From positions 744,001-808,000 of the forward strand of contig NC_089191.1 in the NCBI RefSeq assembly GCF_947507565.1: a stretch of DNA of 64,000 nt, read 5' to 3'. The translations under genes were made by a program, and so were the position numbers. Positions 1 to 11,900 of this stretch are shown here, one piece after another. The notes beneath the pieces are model-generated. The model made no database searches and had not been told where the DNA came from. It saw nothing but the letters and a program-made list of their open reading frames with translations. The DNA comes from Oscarella lobularis (taxonomy: Eukaryota; Porifera; Homoscleromorpha; Homosclerophorida; Oscarellidae). Within the stretch, counting starts at the first letter, position 1, and each line of letters begins with the position of its first letter.

Positions 1-273
1 TTTCGAATTCTACGAAAGCGAAGCCTCTGTGCTTGCCTGGAGAAGTCGAAACGTACAGTAAGACTTCTCTGGACGCTGCTAGCGCACCTGAGTTGTACTC
101 CAGGGGCATTTGGATGTCCCTAATGTCTCCGAATGGAATGAAGGCGGCGTGAAGGATTTTCTCGTCGACTTCTTCAGCCACGCCACCTTAGAGCGGACTT
201 TTTAATTCCGTTACCAAGGAGATACGACGGGCGAAAACTAACCAACATAGAGCACTCGTTTATTCGCTGGCAT
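1..273 (-). CDS. PPIE: Peptidyl-prolyl isomerase E (cyclophilin E), N-terminal exons, partial
   Basis: Three minus-strand exons encode the start of cyclophilin E, a nuclear spliceosome-associated prolyl isomerase with an N-terminal RRM and a C-terminal cyclophilin domain. Exon 1 is 273 to 243 (start [10 protein letters not shown]), exon 2 is 186 to 88 ([20 protein letters not shown]) and exon 3 is 36 to 1 ([12 protein letters not shown], which contains the RNP1 core). Introns are 56 and 51 bp with GT...AG ends, and the phases agree at both junctions. The residues follow the PPIE RRM nearly position by position (family pattern VLYVGGLAEEVD...[10 protein letters not shown], then [11 protein letters not shown]). 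The isomerase domain lies beyond the left edge. The gene is divergent to the SYCP2-like gene. Similarity was judged by eye from knowledge of the family. The RRM is clear, and the PPIE assignment is strong because its distinctive [10 protein letters not shown] stretch is present. Confidence 0.9.
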
Positions 274-317
274 TTCCACTCAGTTTAGCGTACGCTAGAC
301 CAATCGCTCGTTCTCTC
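274..317. promoter_or_regulatory. Very short divergent intergenic spacer between PPIE and SYCP2-like start codons
   Basis: Only 44 bp separate the PPIE ATG (minus strand, 273-271) from the proposed ATG of the SYCP2-like gene (318). The stretch contains no obvious TATA box. The two genes must use a shared bidirectional promoter with overlapping 5' ends, or one true start lies elsewhere. A second ATG at 352 is out of frame with the next exon, so 318 is preferred. Confidence 0.5.
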
Positions 318-2891
318 ATGGAGGAAGATTCGCTGATTTCGGACCATTGTGATGGCCGAGTGCGTTTCAAGCGCAACGGTTTTGTTGTTTCGAAAAGTCG
401 TCTTTAGTTGGAGTCATTGTTTCGTTCGTTATCGAGCAAAGGCGGCGATTTGTTCGCCGAATTGAGTCGAATCGTCGTCGATCGGGAGCAAAAATACAGC
501 AAGCGCTTCAACGACAACTTCCTACGCATTCTCGAAAGGGTAGGAGAGACTAAAAGTATAGAGATCTAAAAAGAAACATTTGGATTTCGTATCTAATTTA
601 AAAATAGGAGGTGTCTTTGCAAAATTCCAAGAACATTCGCGCGCTCGTTGATATCTTGCACGATTTGGCTCAATTTCCGCATCAGCGCCCGCACAGAGGA
701 GGCGGAAAATCGTGTTTTTCGCGATTCATTTCCAACGGCCTTGTGACGAAGCTGAACGACCTCGTGCACGGCACCCATCAATGGAAGAGTTCGAATGCGT
801 TGAAGAAAGTGCTCGATGCAGTGAAGGTATGAGCACGAAACCTTTTCATTTGACGTCATAAATCATGTTCTGAATTTAGATCATAGCCGATTATTCGCTC
901 GATGGTAGAGGCTGGAGATTATTGAGCGCGTGCTTCATTTTTTTTTTGAGGAACGGACGCTGTCGTGTTTGAATACGTGCTTCCTCTTATCGAGCGACTC
1001 TCGCACTGTAAAATTCGGGATCATTTGGCCGCCAAGAAAGTGAGATCTCATGAAAGAAGTGCAGAGTAGAGTGGATATGTATTATATTCAAGGAAGTGAA
1101 CGTGTGTCTTGATATTCTCAGGAGCCGCCACGTCTACATTGAGATCACCAAATCAGTGTACTATACTATGTATATAGGTTTGCCTTCTTTTTGATTGTTT
1201 TTCTTAGTTGTCGACTTGCGTCGAATATGCACGACTTGGGCGGTACGCGATCAAGTGTCTAAATAGTTTTTTTTATTGGGAGTTCTTTCTCTAGATGTCT
1301 ATCTTCAGAAAAGCGTTCTCGAACTGCTCGTTTATTTTCTAAGGACTAAGAACGACATCAAGAGAATAGCTAAGTGTCTATTGAATTCGTCTTTGGCTGC
1401 CAAATTCTTCGCGTTGGGAACGTCAAGACTCGAGAGAACGAGCTTGAACGAGGCAGTGAGTCGTGCTCGCTCTTTTCAGCAATAAATCAAACGTGACCGT
1501 TTTGAAATAGGATCTTATGGAGTTTCTCCTAGATCTCAACAGGAAAACGGCGTCGCGAAAGTACAGGTTCGTCTGCTATATAGGTCGACTGACTCAAAAT
1601 ACTATTGGGAATGATGATGTCTGTGACAGCGTGACTTCGGCCAAGGTGGATAAAGTCAGAATCGTTACTGGCGGAAGTAAAGAGGTAAGTAGTGTTCTTA
1701 TATGTACTACGGGCAAAGAGACTGACCGCCTGAGTATATATATTTTTATACAGTTTACCAAGTATGACTCTTGCTATATAGCCTTTCAATGATGCACACG
1801 TGTATTTCAATTACGGAAGCAAGTCTGTTGTTCTTTATTTCCCAAAGCGCGACGAGGTTTGTTACGCACTCGTTCGACTTCTTTTTTCTTAGTCTAGTGG
1901 TTTTTTATCTATAGCGACATCGGTTTGTCGTCGTCAATGGGTCGGAAGTGACGGATATCCGAAGTCGAGGTATGACTGGTGAAATAGGGATAATCGAGGT
2001 GTATCATTTGTCTTGTACAGATATTATAGACGCGGAAGGCAAACCATATCGCGAAGTGGTTTTATCGTCGTCTGAAACTGAGCAAGTTGCCTTTCTCCTC
2101 TCGCGTAATGGTACGAGAGGTCATCACACCTAAACGATTTTATTTATTTATTTATTTATTTTCGATTCCAGATCGTGTGGGTTCCGTCGTGGAAATTTTC
2201 GATAATATTGAACCGAGCAGAAAAGCGAGAAAAGAAGCGGCAGTTCGAGCGAAATCACTTCCAAACAAGCAAGCGATGGCCTCGAGTGAGATACGAGAAA
2301 AAGAGGAAGGTCAACTGAGAAAGCGAGAGATGATTTCGGCTGGGATACCCGCCAAGCGATACGCCGTCCGTCGGACGATAGAGATTCCCGATTTGGAAGA
2401 TGATGACGGAGACGCGGAGAAGGAGAATTCTCCGCAGCCCTCTCTTCGCGCTCAGCCGCCGCCGCCGCCGCCGACAAAGACTCCTGTTGCGACTGTACGC
2501 GGTCGTCAGCAGGGTTTTCCGTCTCCAAGTCCTCTAAAGCCTTCCGTCAGGCCTTCTCTGAAGTTAAAGAAGAGGGTCTCTTCTTGTTTATGTATGTGAG
2601 TACGTGCGTAAGATACTATGTCGACTATCTCGTACGTAGCCAACGAGGAGCCGGGCGACGACGAAGTGGAGGACGAAGAGACGTCTGAAATGGAGATAGA
2701 CGCCGAGAAGGAGCTACCAGTGGAGTCTTCAATTGGCGAAGAATACGATCTGTCTCTAAACGAGTAAGTCGACGACTCCAATGATAAAGATCATGCATTT
2801 TGAAACGGTGTCTTATTTCAGTCCTATAATGATTCCCGCTTCTACGCAGCACAGTGACGCAAGAGACAACGTTTTTGCGTCTCTTTTGAAA
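318..2891 (+). CDS. SYCP2: SYCP2-like synaptonemal-complex protein, exons 1-16 (armadillo-like and Spt16-like regions, acidic linker)
   Basis: Exons inferred from phase and splice sites: 318-359, 408-539, 608-826, 880-904, 951-1039, 1093-1169, 1208-1242, 1295-1455, 1511-1560 or 1566, 1630-1684, 1782-1856, 1915-1969, 2021-2119, 2172-2591, 2640-2763 and 2822-2891. All junction phases agree. With the three 3' exons this gives about 700 residues. Residues about 1-260 align by eye with the SYCP2/SYCP2L armadillo-repeat-like domain, for example FNDNFLRILE, NSKNIRALVDIL, and DLGDVYLQKSVLELLVYFLR against the family's DAGDYELQ region. Residues about 261-373 fit the Spt16M-like domain (DAHVYFNYGSKSVVLYF). 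Residues about 374-578 form a charged, low-complexity linker with a six-proline run and an acidic patch. In other animals SYCP2 is a meiotic chromosome-axis protein. The first exon (14 codons) is the least certain part. Vertebrate SYCP2 is much longer; this length is nearer SYCP2L. Confidence 0.7.
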
Positions 2892-2904
2892 GTGGGTTAA
2901 CCTC

Positions 2905-5900
2905 TACATTCCTAGGCCTTCAATTTATTATTTAGGTCCGAAGAATTAAAGATTAGGCCTTCAATTTAATATTTAGGTCCTCAGAATTAAAGATTAGGCC
3001 CTCAATTTGATATTTAGGCTCTAAGAATTAAAGATTAGGTTTTCAATTTAATATTTAGGCCCTAAGAATCAAAGATTAGGCCCTTAATTTATTATTTAGG
3101 CTCTAAGAATTAAAGATTAGGCCCTCATTTTATTATTTAGGCTTTAAGAATCAAAGATTAGGCCCTCGATTTATTATTTAGGCTCTTAGAATAAAAGATT
3201 AGGCCCTCATTTTATTATTTAGGACCTGAGAATCAAAGATTAGGCCCTCAATTTATTATTTAGGCTCTAAGAATCAAAGATTAGGCCCTCAATTTATTTC
3301 TTACGCTCTAAGAATCAAAGATTAGGCCCTCAATTTTTTATTTAGGCTCTAAGAATCAAAGATTAGGCCCTCAATTTATTATTTAGGATCTAAGAATCAA
3401 AGATTAGGTCCTCAATTTATTATTTAGGATCTTAGAATAAAAGATTAGGCTTTCAATTTAATATTTAGGTCCTAAGAATCAAAGATTAGGCCCTCAATTT
3501 ATTATTTAGGCTGTAAGAATCAAAGATTAGGCCCTCAATTTAATATTTAGGTCCTAAGAATCAAAGGTTAGGCCCTCAATTTATTATTTAGGCTCTTAGA
3601 ATAAAAGATTAGACCCTCAAAGTATTATTTAGGCCCTGAGAATCAAAATTAGGCCCTCAATTTATTATTTAGGCTCTAAGAATCAAAGATTAGGCCCTCA
3701 ATTTATTATTTAGGCTGTAAGAATCAAAGATTAGGCCCTCAATTTATTATTTACGCTCTAAGAATCAAAGGTTAAGCCCTCAATTTAATATTTGAGCTCT
3801 AAGAATCAAAGATTAGGCCCTCAATTTATTATTTAAGCCCTAAGAATCTAAGATTAGGACCTCAATTTATTATTTAGTCTCTAAGAATCAAAGATTAGGA
3901 CCTCAATTTATTATTTAGTCTGTAAGAATCAAAGATTAGGCCCTCAATTTATTATTTAGTCTGTAAGAATCAAAGATTAGGCCCTCAATTTATTATTTAG
4001 GCTCTAAGAATCAAAGATTAGGCCCTCAATTTATTATTTAGGATCTTAGAATAAAAGATTAGGCTTTCAATTTAATATTTAGGTCCTAAGAATCAAAGAT
4101 TAGGCCCTCAATTTATTATTTAGGCTCTAAGAATCAAAGATTAGGCCCTCAAATTATTATTTAGGCTCAGAGAATCAAAATTAGGCCCTCAATTTTTTAT
4201 TTAGGCTCTTAGAATCAAAGATTAGGCCCTCAATTTATTATTTAGGGTGTAAGAATCAAAGATTAGGCCCTCAATTTATTATTTACGCTCTAAGAATCAA
4301 AGATTAGGCCCTCAATTTATTGCTTAGGCCCTAAGAATCAAAGATTAGGTCCTCAATTTATTATTTAGGCTCTAAGAATCAAAGATTAGGCCCTCAATTT
4401 ATTATTTAGGTCCTAAGAATCAAAGGTTAGGCCCTCAATTTATTATATAGGCTCTTAGAATAAAAGATTAGACCCTCAAATTATTATTTAGGCCCTGATA
4501 ATCAAAATTATGCCCTCAATTTATTATTTAGGCTCTTAGAATCAAAGATTAGGCCCTCAATTTATTATTTAGGCTCTAAGAATCAAAGATTAGGCCCTCA
4601 ATTTATTATTTAGGATCTTAGAATAAAAGATTAGGCTTTCAATTTAATATTTAGGTCCTAAGAATCAAAGATTAGGCCCTCAATTTATTATTTAGGCTGT
4701 AAGAATCAAAGATTAGGCCCTCAATTTATTATTTACGCTCTAAGAATCAAAGGTTAAGCCCTCAATTTAATATTTGAGCTCTAAGAATCAAAGATTAGGC
4801 CCTCAATTTATTATTTAAGCCCTAAGAATCTAAGATTAGGACCTCAATTTATTATTTAGTCTCTAAGAATCAAAGATTAGGACCTCAATTTATTATTTAG
4901 TCTCTAAGAATCAAAGATTAGGCCCTCAATTTATTATTTAGTCTGTAAGAATCAAAGATTAGGTCCTCAATTTATTATTTAGGCCCTGAGAATCAAAGAT
5001 TGGGCCCTCAATTTATTGTTTAGGCTCTAACAATTAAAGACTAGGCCCTCAATTTATTATTTAGGATCTAATAATCAAAGATTATGCCCTCAATTTATTA
5101 TTTAGGCCCTAAGAATCAAAGATTAGGCCCTCAATTTATTATTTAGGCTCTAAGAATCAAAGATTATGCCCTCAATTTATTATTTACGCTCTAAGAATCA
5201 AAGGTTAAGCCCTCAATTTAATATTTGAGCTCTAAGAATCAAAGATTAGGCCCTCAATTTATTATTTAGGCCCTAAGAATCTAAGATTAGGCCCTCAATT
5301 TATTATTTAGTCTCTAAGAATCAAAGATTAGGCCCTCAATTTATTATTTAGTCTGTAAGAATCAAAGATTAGGCCCTCAATTTATTATTCACGCTCTAAG
5401 AATCAAAGATTAGGCCCTCAATTTATTATTTAGGATCTTAGAATAAAAGATTAGGCTTTCAATTTAATATTTAGGTCCTAAGAGTCAAAGATTAGGCCCT
5501 CAATTTATTATTTAGGCTTTAGGAATCAAAGATTAGGCCCTCAATTTATTATTTAGGCTCTTAGAATCAAAGATTAGGCCCTCAATTTATTATTTAGGCT
5601 CTAAGAATCAAAGATTAGGTCCTCAATTTATTATTTAGGCCCTGAGAATCAAAGATTGGGCCCTCAATTTATTGTTTAGGCTCTAACAATTAAAGACTAG
5701 GCCCTCAATTTATTGTTTAGGCTCTAACAATTAAAGACTAGGCCCTCAATTTATTATTTAGGATCTAATAATCAAAGATTATGCCCTCAATTTATTATTT
5801 AGGCCCTAAGAATCAAAGATTAGGCCCTCAATTTATTATTTAGGCTGTAAGAATCAAATATTAGGCCCTCAATTTATTTTTTACGCTCTAAGAATCAAAG

Positions 5901-8900
5901 GTTAAGCCCTCAATTTAATATTTGAGCTCTGAGAATCAAAGATTAGGCCCTCAATTTATTATTTAGGCCCTAAGAATCTAAGATTAGGCCCTCAATTTAT
6001 TATTTAGTCTCTAAGAATCAAAGATTAGGCCCTCAATTTATTATTTAGTCTGTAAGAATCAAAGATTAGGCCCTCAATTTATTATTTACGCTCTAAGAAT
6101 CAAAGATTAGGCCCTCAATTTATTATTTAGGATCTTAGAATAAAAGATTAGGCTTTCAATTTAATATTTAGGTCCTAAGAATCAAAGATTAGGCCCTCAA
6201 TTTATTATTTAGGCTGTAGGAATCAAAGATTTTGCCCTCAATTTATTATTTAGGCTCTTAGAATCAAAGATTAGGCCCTCAATTTATTATTTAGGCTCTA
6301 AGAATCAAAGTGTAGGCCCTCAATTTATTATTTAGGATCTTAGAATAAAAGATTAGGCTTTCAATTTAATATTTAGGTCCTAAGAATCAAATATTAGGCC
6401 CTCAATTTATTATTTAGGCTGTAAGAATCAAAGATTAGGCCCTCAATTTATTATTTACGCTCTAAGAATCAAAGGTTAAGCCCTCAATTTTATATTTGAG
6501 CTCTAAGAATCAAAGATTAGGCCCTCAATTTATTATTTAGGCTCTAAGAATCTAAGATTAGGCCCTCAATTTATTATTTAGTCTCTAAGAATCAAAGATT
6601 AGGTCCTCAATTTATTATATAGTCTCTTAGAATAAAAGAGTAGACCCTCAAATTTTTATTTAGGCCCTGAGAATCAAAATTATGCCCTCAATTTATTATT
6701 TAGGCTCTTAGAATCAAAGATTAGGCCCTCAATTTATTATTTAGGCTCTAAGAATCAAAGATTAGGCCCTCAATTTATTATTTAGGATCTTAGAATAAAA
6801 GATTAGGCTTTCAATTTAATATTTAGGTCCTAAGAATCAAAGATTAGGCCCTCAATTTATTATTTAGGCTGTAAGAATCAAAGATTAGGCCCTCAATTTA
6901 TTATTTACGCTCTAAGAATCAAAGGTTAAGCCCTCAATTTAATATTTGAGCTCTAAGAATCAAAGATTAGGCCTTCAATTTATTATTTAAGCCCTAAGAA
7001 TCTAAGATTAGGCCCTCAATTTATTATTTAGTCTCTAAGAATCAAAGATTAGGCCCTCAATTTATTATTTAGGCTCTTAGAATAAAAGATTAGACACTCA
7101 AAGTATTATTTAGACTCTGAGAATCAAAATTTGGCCATCAATTTAATATTTAGGCTCTAAAAATCAAAGATTAGGCCCTCAATTTATTATTTAGGATCTT
7201 AGAATAAAGATTAGGCTTTCAATTTAATATTTAGGTCCTCAGAATCAAAGATTATGCCCTAAATTTATTATATAGGCTCTTAGAATAAAAGATTAGACCC
7301 TCAAATTATTATTTAGGCCCTGAGAATCAAAATTATGCCCTCAATTTATTATTTAGGCTCTTAGAATCAAAGATTAGGCCCTCAATTTATTATTTAGGCT
7401 CTAAGAATCAAAGATTAGGCCCTCAATTTATTATTTAGGATCTTAGAATAAAAGATTAGGCTTTCAATTTAATATTGAGGTCTTAAGAATCAAAGATTAG
7501 GCCCTCAATTTATTATTTAGGCTGTAAGAATCAAAGATTAGGCCCTCAATTTATTATTTACGCTCTAAGAATCAAAGGTTAAGCCCTCAATTTAATATTT
7601 GAGCTCTAAGAATCAAAGATTAGGCCCTCAATTTATTATTTAAGCCCTAAGAATCTAAGATTAGGACCTCAATTTATTATTTAGTCTCTAAGAATCAAAG
7701 ATTAGGACCTCAATTTATTATTTAGTCTGTAAGAATCAAAGATTAGGCCCTCAATTTATTATTTAGTCTGTAAGAATCAAAGATTAGGCCCTCAATTTAT
7801 TATTTAGGCTCTAAGAATCAAAGATTAGGCCCTCAATTTATTATTTAGGATCTTAGAATAAAAGATTAGGCTTTCAATTTAATATTTAGGTCCTAAGAAT
7901 CAAAGATTAGGCCCTCAATTTATTATTTAGGCTCTAAGAATCAAAGATTAGGCCCTCAAATTATTATTTAGGCTCAGAGAATCAAAATTAGGCCCTCAAT
8001 TTTTTATTTAGGCTCTTAGAATCAAAGATTAGGCCCTCAATTTATTATTTAGGGTGTAAGAATCAAAGATTAGGCCCTCAATTTATTATTTACGCTCTAA
8101 GAATCAAAGATTAGGCCCTCAATTTATTGCTTAGGCCCTAAGAATCAAAGATTAGGTCCTCAATTTATTATTTAGGCTCTAAGAATCAAAGATTAGGCCC
8201 TCAATTTATTATTTAGGTCCTAAGAATCAAAGGTTAGGCCCTCAATTTATTATATAGGCTCTTAGAATAAAAGATTAGACCCTCAAATTATTATTTAGGC
8301 CCTGATAATCAAAATTATGCCCTCAATTTATTATTTAGGCTCTTAGAATCAAAGATTAGGCCCTCAATTTATTATTTAGGCTCTAAGAATCAAAGATTAG
8401 GCCCTCAATTTATTATTTAGGATCTTAGAATAAAAGATTAGGCTTTCAATTTAATATTTAGGTCCTAAGAATCAAAGATTAGGCCCTCAATTTATTATTT
8501 AGGCTGTAAGAATCAAAGATTAGGCCCTCAATTTATTATTTACGCTCTAAGAATCAAAGGTTAAGCCCTCAATTTAATATTTGAGCTCTAAGAATCAAAG
8601 ATTAGGCCCTCAATTTATTATTTAAGCCCTAAGAATCTAAGATTAGGACCTCAATTTATTATTTAGTCTCTAAGAATCAAAGATTAGGACCTCAATTTAT
8701 TATTTAGTCTCTAAGAATCAAAGATTAGGCCCTCAATTTATTATTTAGTCTGTAAGAATCAAAGATTAGGTCCTCAATTTATTATTTAGGCCCTGAGAAT
8801 CAAAGATTGGGCCCTCAATTTATTGTTTAGGCTCTAACAATTAAAGACTAGGCCCTCAATTTATTATTTAGGATCTAATAATCAAAGATTATGCCCTCAA

Positions 8901-11900
8901 TTTATTATTTAGGCCCTAAGAATCAAAGATTAGGCCCTCAATTTATTATTTAGGCTCTAAGAATCAAAGATTATGCCCTCAATTTATTATTTACGCTCTA
9001 AGAATCAAAGGTTAAGCCCTCAATTTAATATTTGAGCTCTAAGAATCAAAGATTAGGCCCTCAATTTATTATTTAGGCCCTAAGAATCTAAGATTAGGCC
9101 CTCAATTTATTATTTAGTCTCTAAGAATCAAAGATTAGGCCCTCAATTTATTATTTAGTCTGTAAGAATCAAAGATTAGGCCCTCAATTTATTATTCACG
9201 CTCTAAGAATCAAAGATTAGGCCCTCAATTTATTATTTAGGATCTTAGAATAAAAGATTAGGCTTTCAATTTAATATTTAGGTCCTAAGAGTCAAAGATT
9301 AGGCCCTCAATTTATTATTTAGGCTTTAGGAATCAAAGATTAGGCCCTCAATTTATTATTTAGGCTCTTAGAATCAAAGATTAGGCCCTCAATTTATTAT
9401 TTAGGCTCTAAGAATCAAAGATTAGGCCCTCAATTTATTATTTAGGATCTTAGAATAAAAGATTAGGCTTTCAATTTAATATTTAGGTCCTAAGAATCAA
9501 AGATTAGGCCCTCAATTTATTATTTAGGCTGTAAGAATCAAAGATTAGGCCCTCAATTTATTATTTACGCTCTAAGAATCAAAGGTCAAGCCCTCAATTT
9601 AATATTTGAGCTCTAAGAATCAAAGATTAGGCCCTCAATTTATTATTTAGGCCCTAAGAATCTAAGATTAGGCCCTCAATTTATTATTTAGTCTCTAAGA
9701 ATCAAAGATTAGGCCCTCAATTTATTATTTAGTCTTTAAGAATCAAAGATTAGGTCCTCAATTTATTATTTAGGCCCTGAGAATCAAAGATTGGGCCCTC
9801 AATTTATTGTTTATGCTCTAACAATTAAAGACTAGGCCCTCAATTTATTATTTATGATCTAATAATCAAAGATTATGCCCTCAATTTATTATTTAGGCCT
9901 TAAGAATCAAAGATTACGCCCTCAATTTATTATTTAGGCTGTAAGAATCAAAGATTAGGCCATCAATTTATTATTTACGCTCTAAGAATCAAAAGTTAAG
10001 CCCTCAATTTAATATTTGAGCTCTAAGAATCAAAGATTAGGCCCTCAATTTATTATTTAGGCCCTAAGAATCTAAGATTAGACCCTTAATTTATTATTTA
10101 GTCTCTAAGAATCAAAGATTAGGCCCTCAATTTATTATTTAGTCTGTAAGAATCAAAGATTAGGCCCTCAATTTATTATTTACGCTCTAAGAATCAAAGA
10201 TTAGGCCCTCAATTTATTATTTAGGATCTTAGAATAAAAGATTAGGCTTTCAATTTAATATTTAGGTCCTAAGAATCAAAGATTAGGCCCTCAATTTATT
10301 ATTTAGGCTGTAGGAATCAAAGATTTTGCCCTCAATTTATTATTTAGGCTCTTAGAATCAAAGATTAGGCCCTCAATTTATTATTTACGCTCTAAGAATC
10401 AAAGTTTAGGCCCTCAATTTATTATTTAGGATCTTAGAATAAAAGATTAGGCTTTCAATTTAATATTTAGGTCCTAAGAATCAAATATTAGGCCCTCAAT
10501 TTATTATTTAGGCTGTAAGAATCAAAGATTAGGCCCTCAATTTATTATTTACGCTCTAAGAATCAAAGGTTAAGCCCTCAATTTTATATTTGAGCTCTAA
10601 GAATCAAAGATTAGGCCCTCAATTTATTATTTAGGCTCTAAGAATCTAAGATTAGGCCCTCAATTTATTATTTAGTCCCTAAGAATCAAAGATTAGGTCC
10701 TCAATTTATTATATAGTCTCTTAGAATAAAAGAGTAGACCCTCAAATTTTTATTTAGGCCGTGAGAATCAAAATTATGCCCTCAATTTATTATTTAGGCT
10801 CTTAGAATCAAAGATTAGGCCCTCAATTTATTATTTAGGCTCTAAGAATCAAAGATTAGGCCCTCAATTTATTATTTAGGATCTTAGAATAAAAGATTAG
10901 GCTTTCAATTTAATATTTAGGTCCTAAGAATCAAAGATTAGGCCCTCAATTTATTATTTAGGCTGTAAGAATCAAAGATTAGGCCCTCAATTTATTATTT
11001 ACGCTCTAAGAATCAAAGGTTAAGCCCTCAATTTAATATTTGAGCTCTAAGAATCAAAGATTAGGCCTTCAATTTATTATTTAAGCCCTAAGAATCTAAG
11101 ATTAGGCCCTCAATTTATTATTTAGTCTCTAAGAATCAAAGATTAGGCCCTCAATTTATTATTTAGGCTCTTAGAATAAAAGATTAGACACTCAAAGTAT
11201 TATTTAGACTCTGAGAATCAAAATTTGGCCATCAATTTAATATTTAGGCTCTAAAAATCAAAGATTAGGCCCTCAATTTATTATTTAGGATCTTAGAATA
11301 AAGATTAGGCTTTCAATTTAATATTTAGGTCCTCAGAATCAAAGATTATGCCCTAAATTTATTATATAGGCTCTTAGAATAAAAGATTAGACCCTCAAAT
11401 TATTATTTAGGCCCTGAGAATCAAAATTATGCCCTCAATTTATTATTTAGGCTCTTAGAATCAAAGATTAGGCCCTCAATTTATTATTTAGGCTCTAAGA
11501 ATCAAAGATTAGGCCCTCAATTTATTATTTAGGATCTTAGAATAAAAGATTAGGCTTTCAATTTAATATTTAGGTCTTAGGAATCAAAGATTAGGCCCTC
11601 AATTTATTATTTAGGCTGTAAGAATCAAAGATTAGGCCCTCAATTTATTATTTACGCTCTAAGAATCAAAGGTTAAGCCCTCAATTTAATATTTGAGCTC
11701 TAAGAATCAAAGATTAGGCCCTCAATTTATTATTTAAGCCCTAAGAATCTAAGATTAGGACCTCAATTTATTATTTAGTCTCTAAGAATCAAAGATTAGG
11801 ACCTCAATTTATTATTTAGTCTGTAAGAATCAAAGATTAGGCCCTCAATTTATTATTTAAGCCCTAAGAATCTAAGATTAGGACCTCAATTTATTATTTA

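Noticed and set aside
593-859. Minus-strand frame opposite SYCP2-like exon 3
   Set aside because: Shadow of a well-supported plus-strand exon with no recognisable features.
2087-2599. 170-codon frame as a separate small gene
   Set aside because: It is SYCP2-like exon 14 read through its splice sites; the similarity and phase fit only the spliced model.
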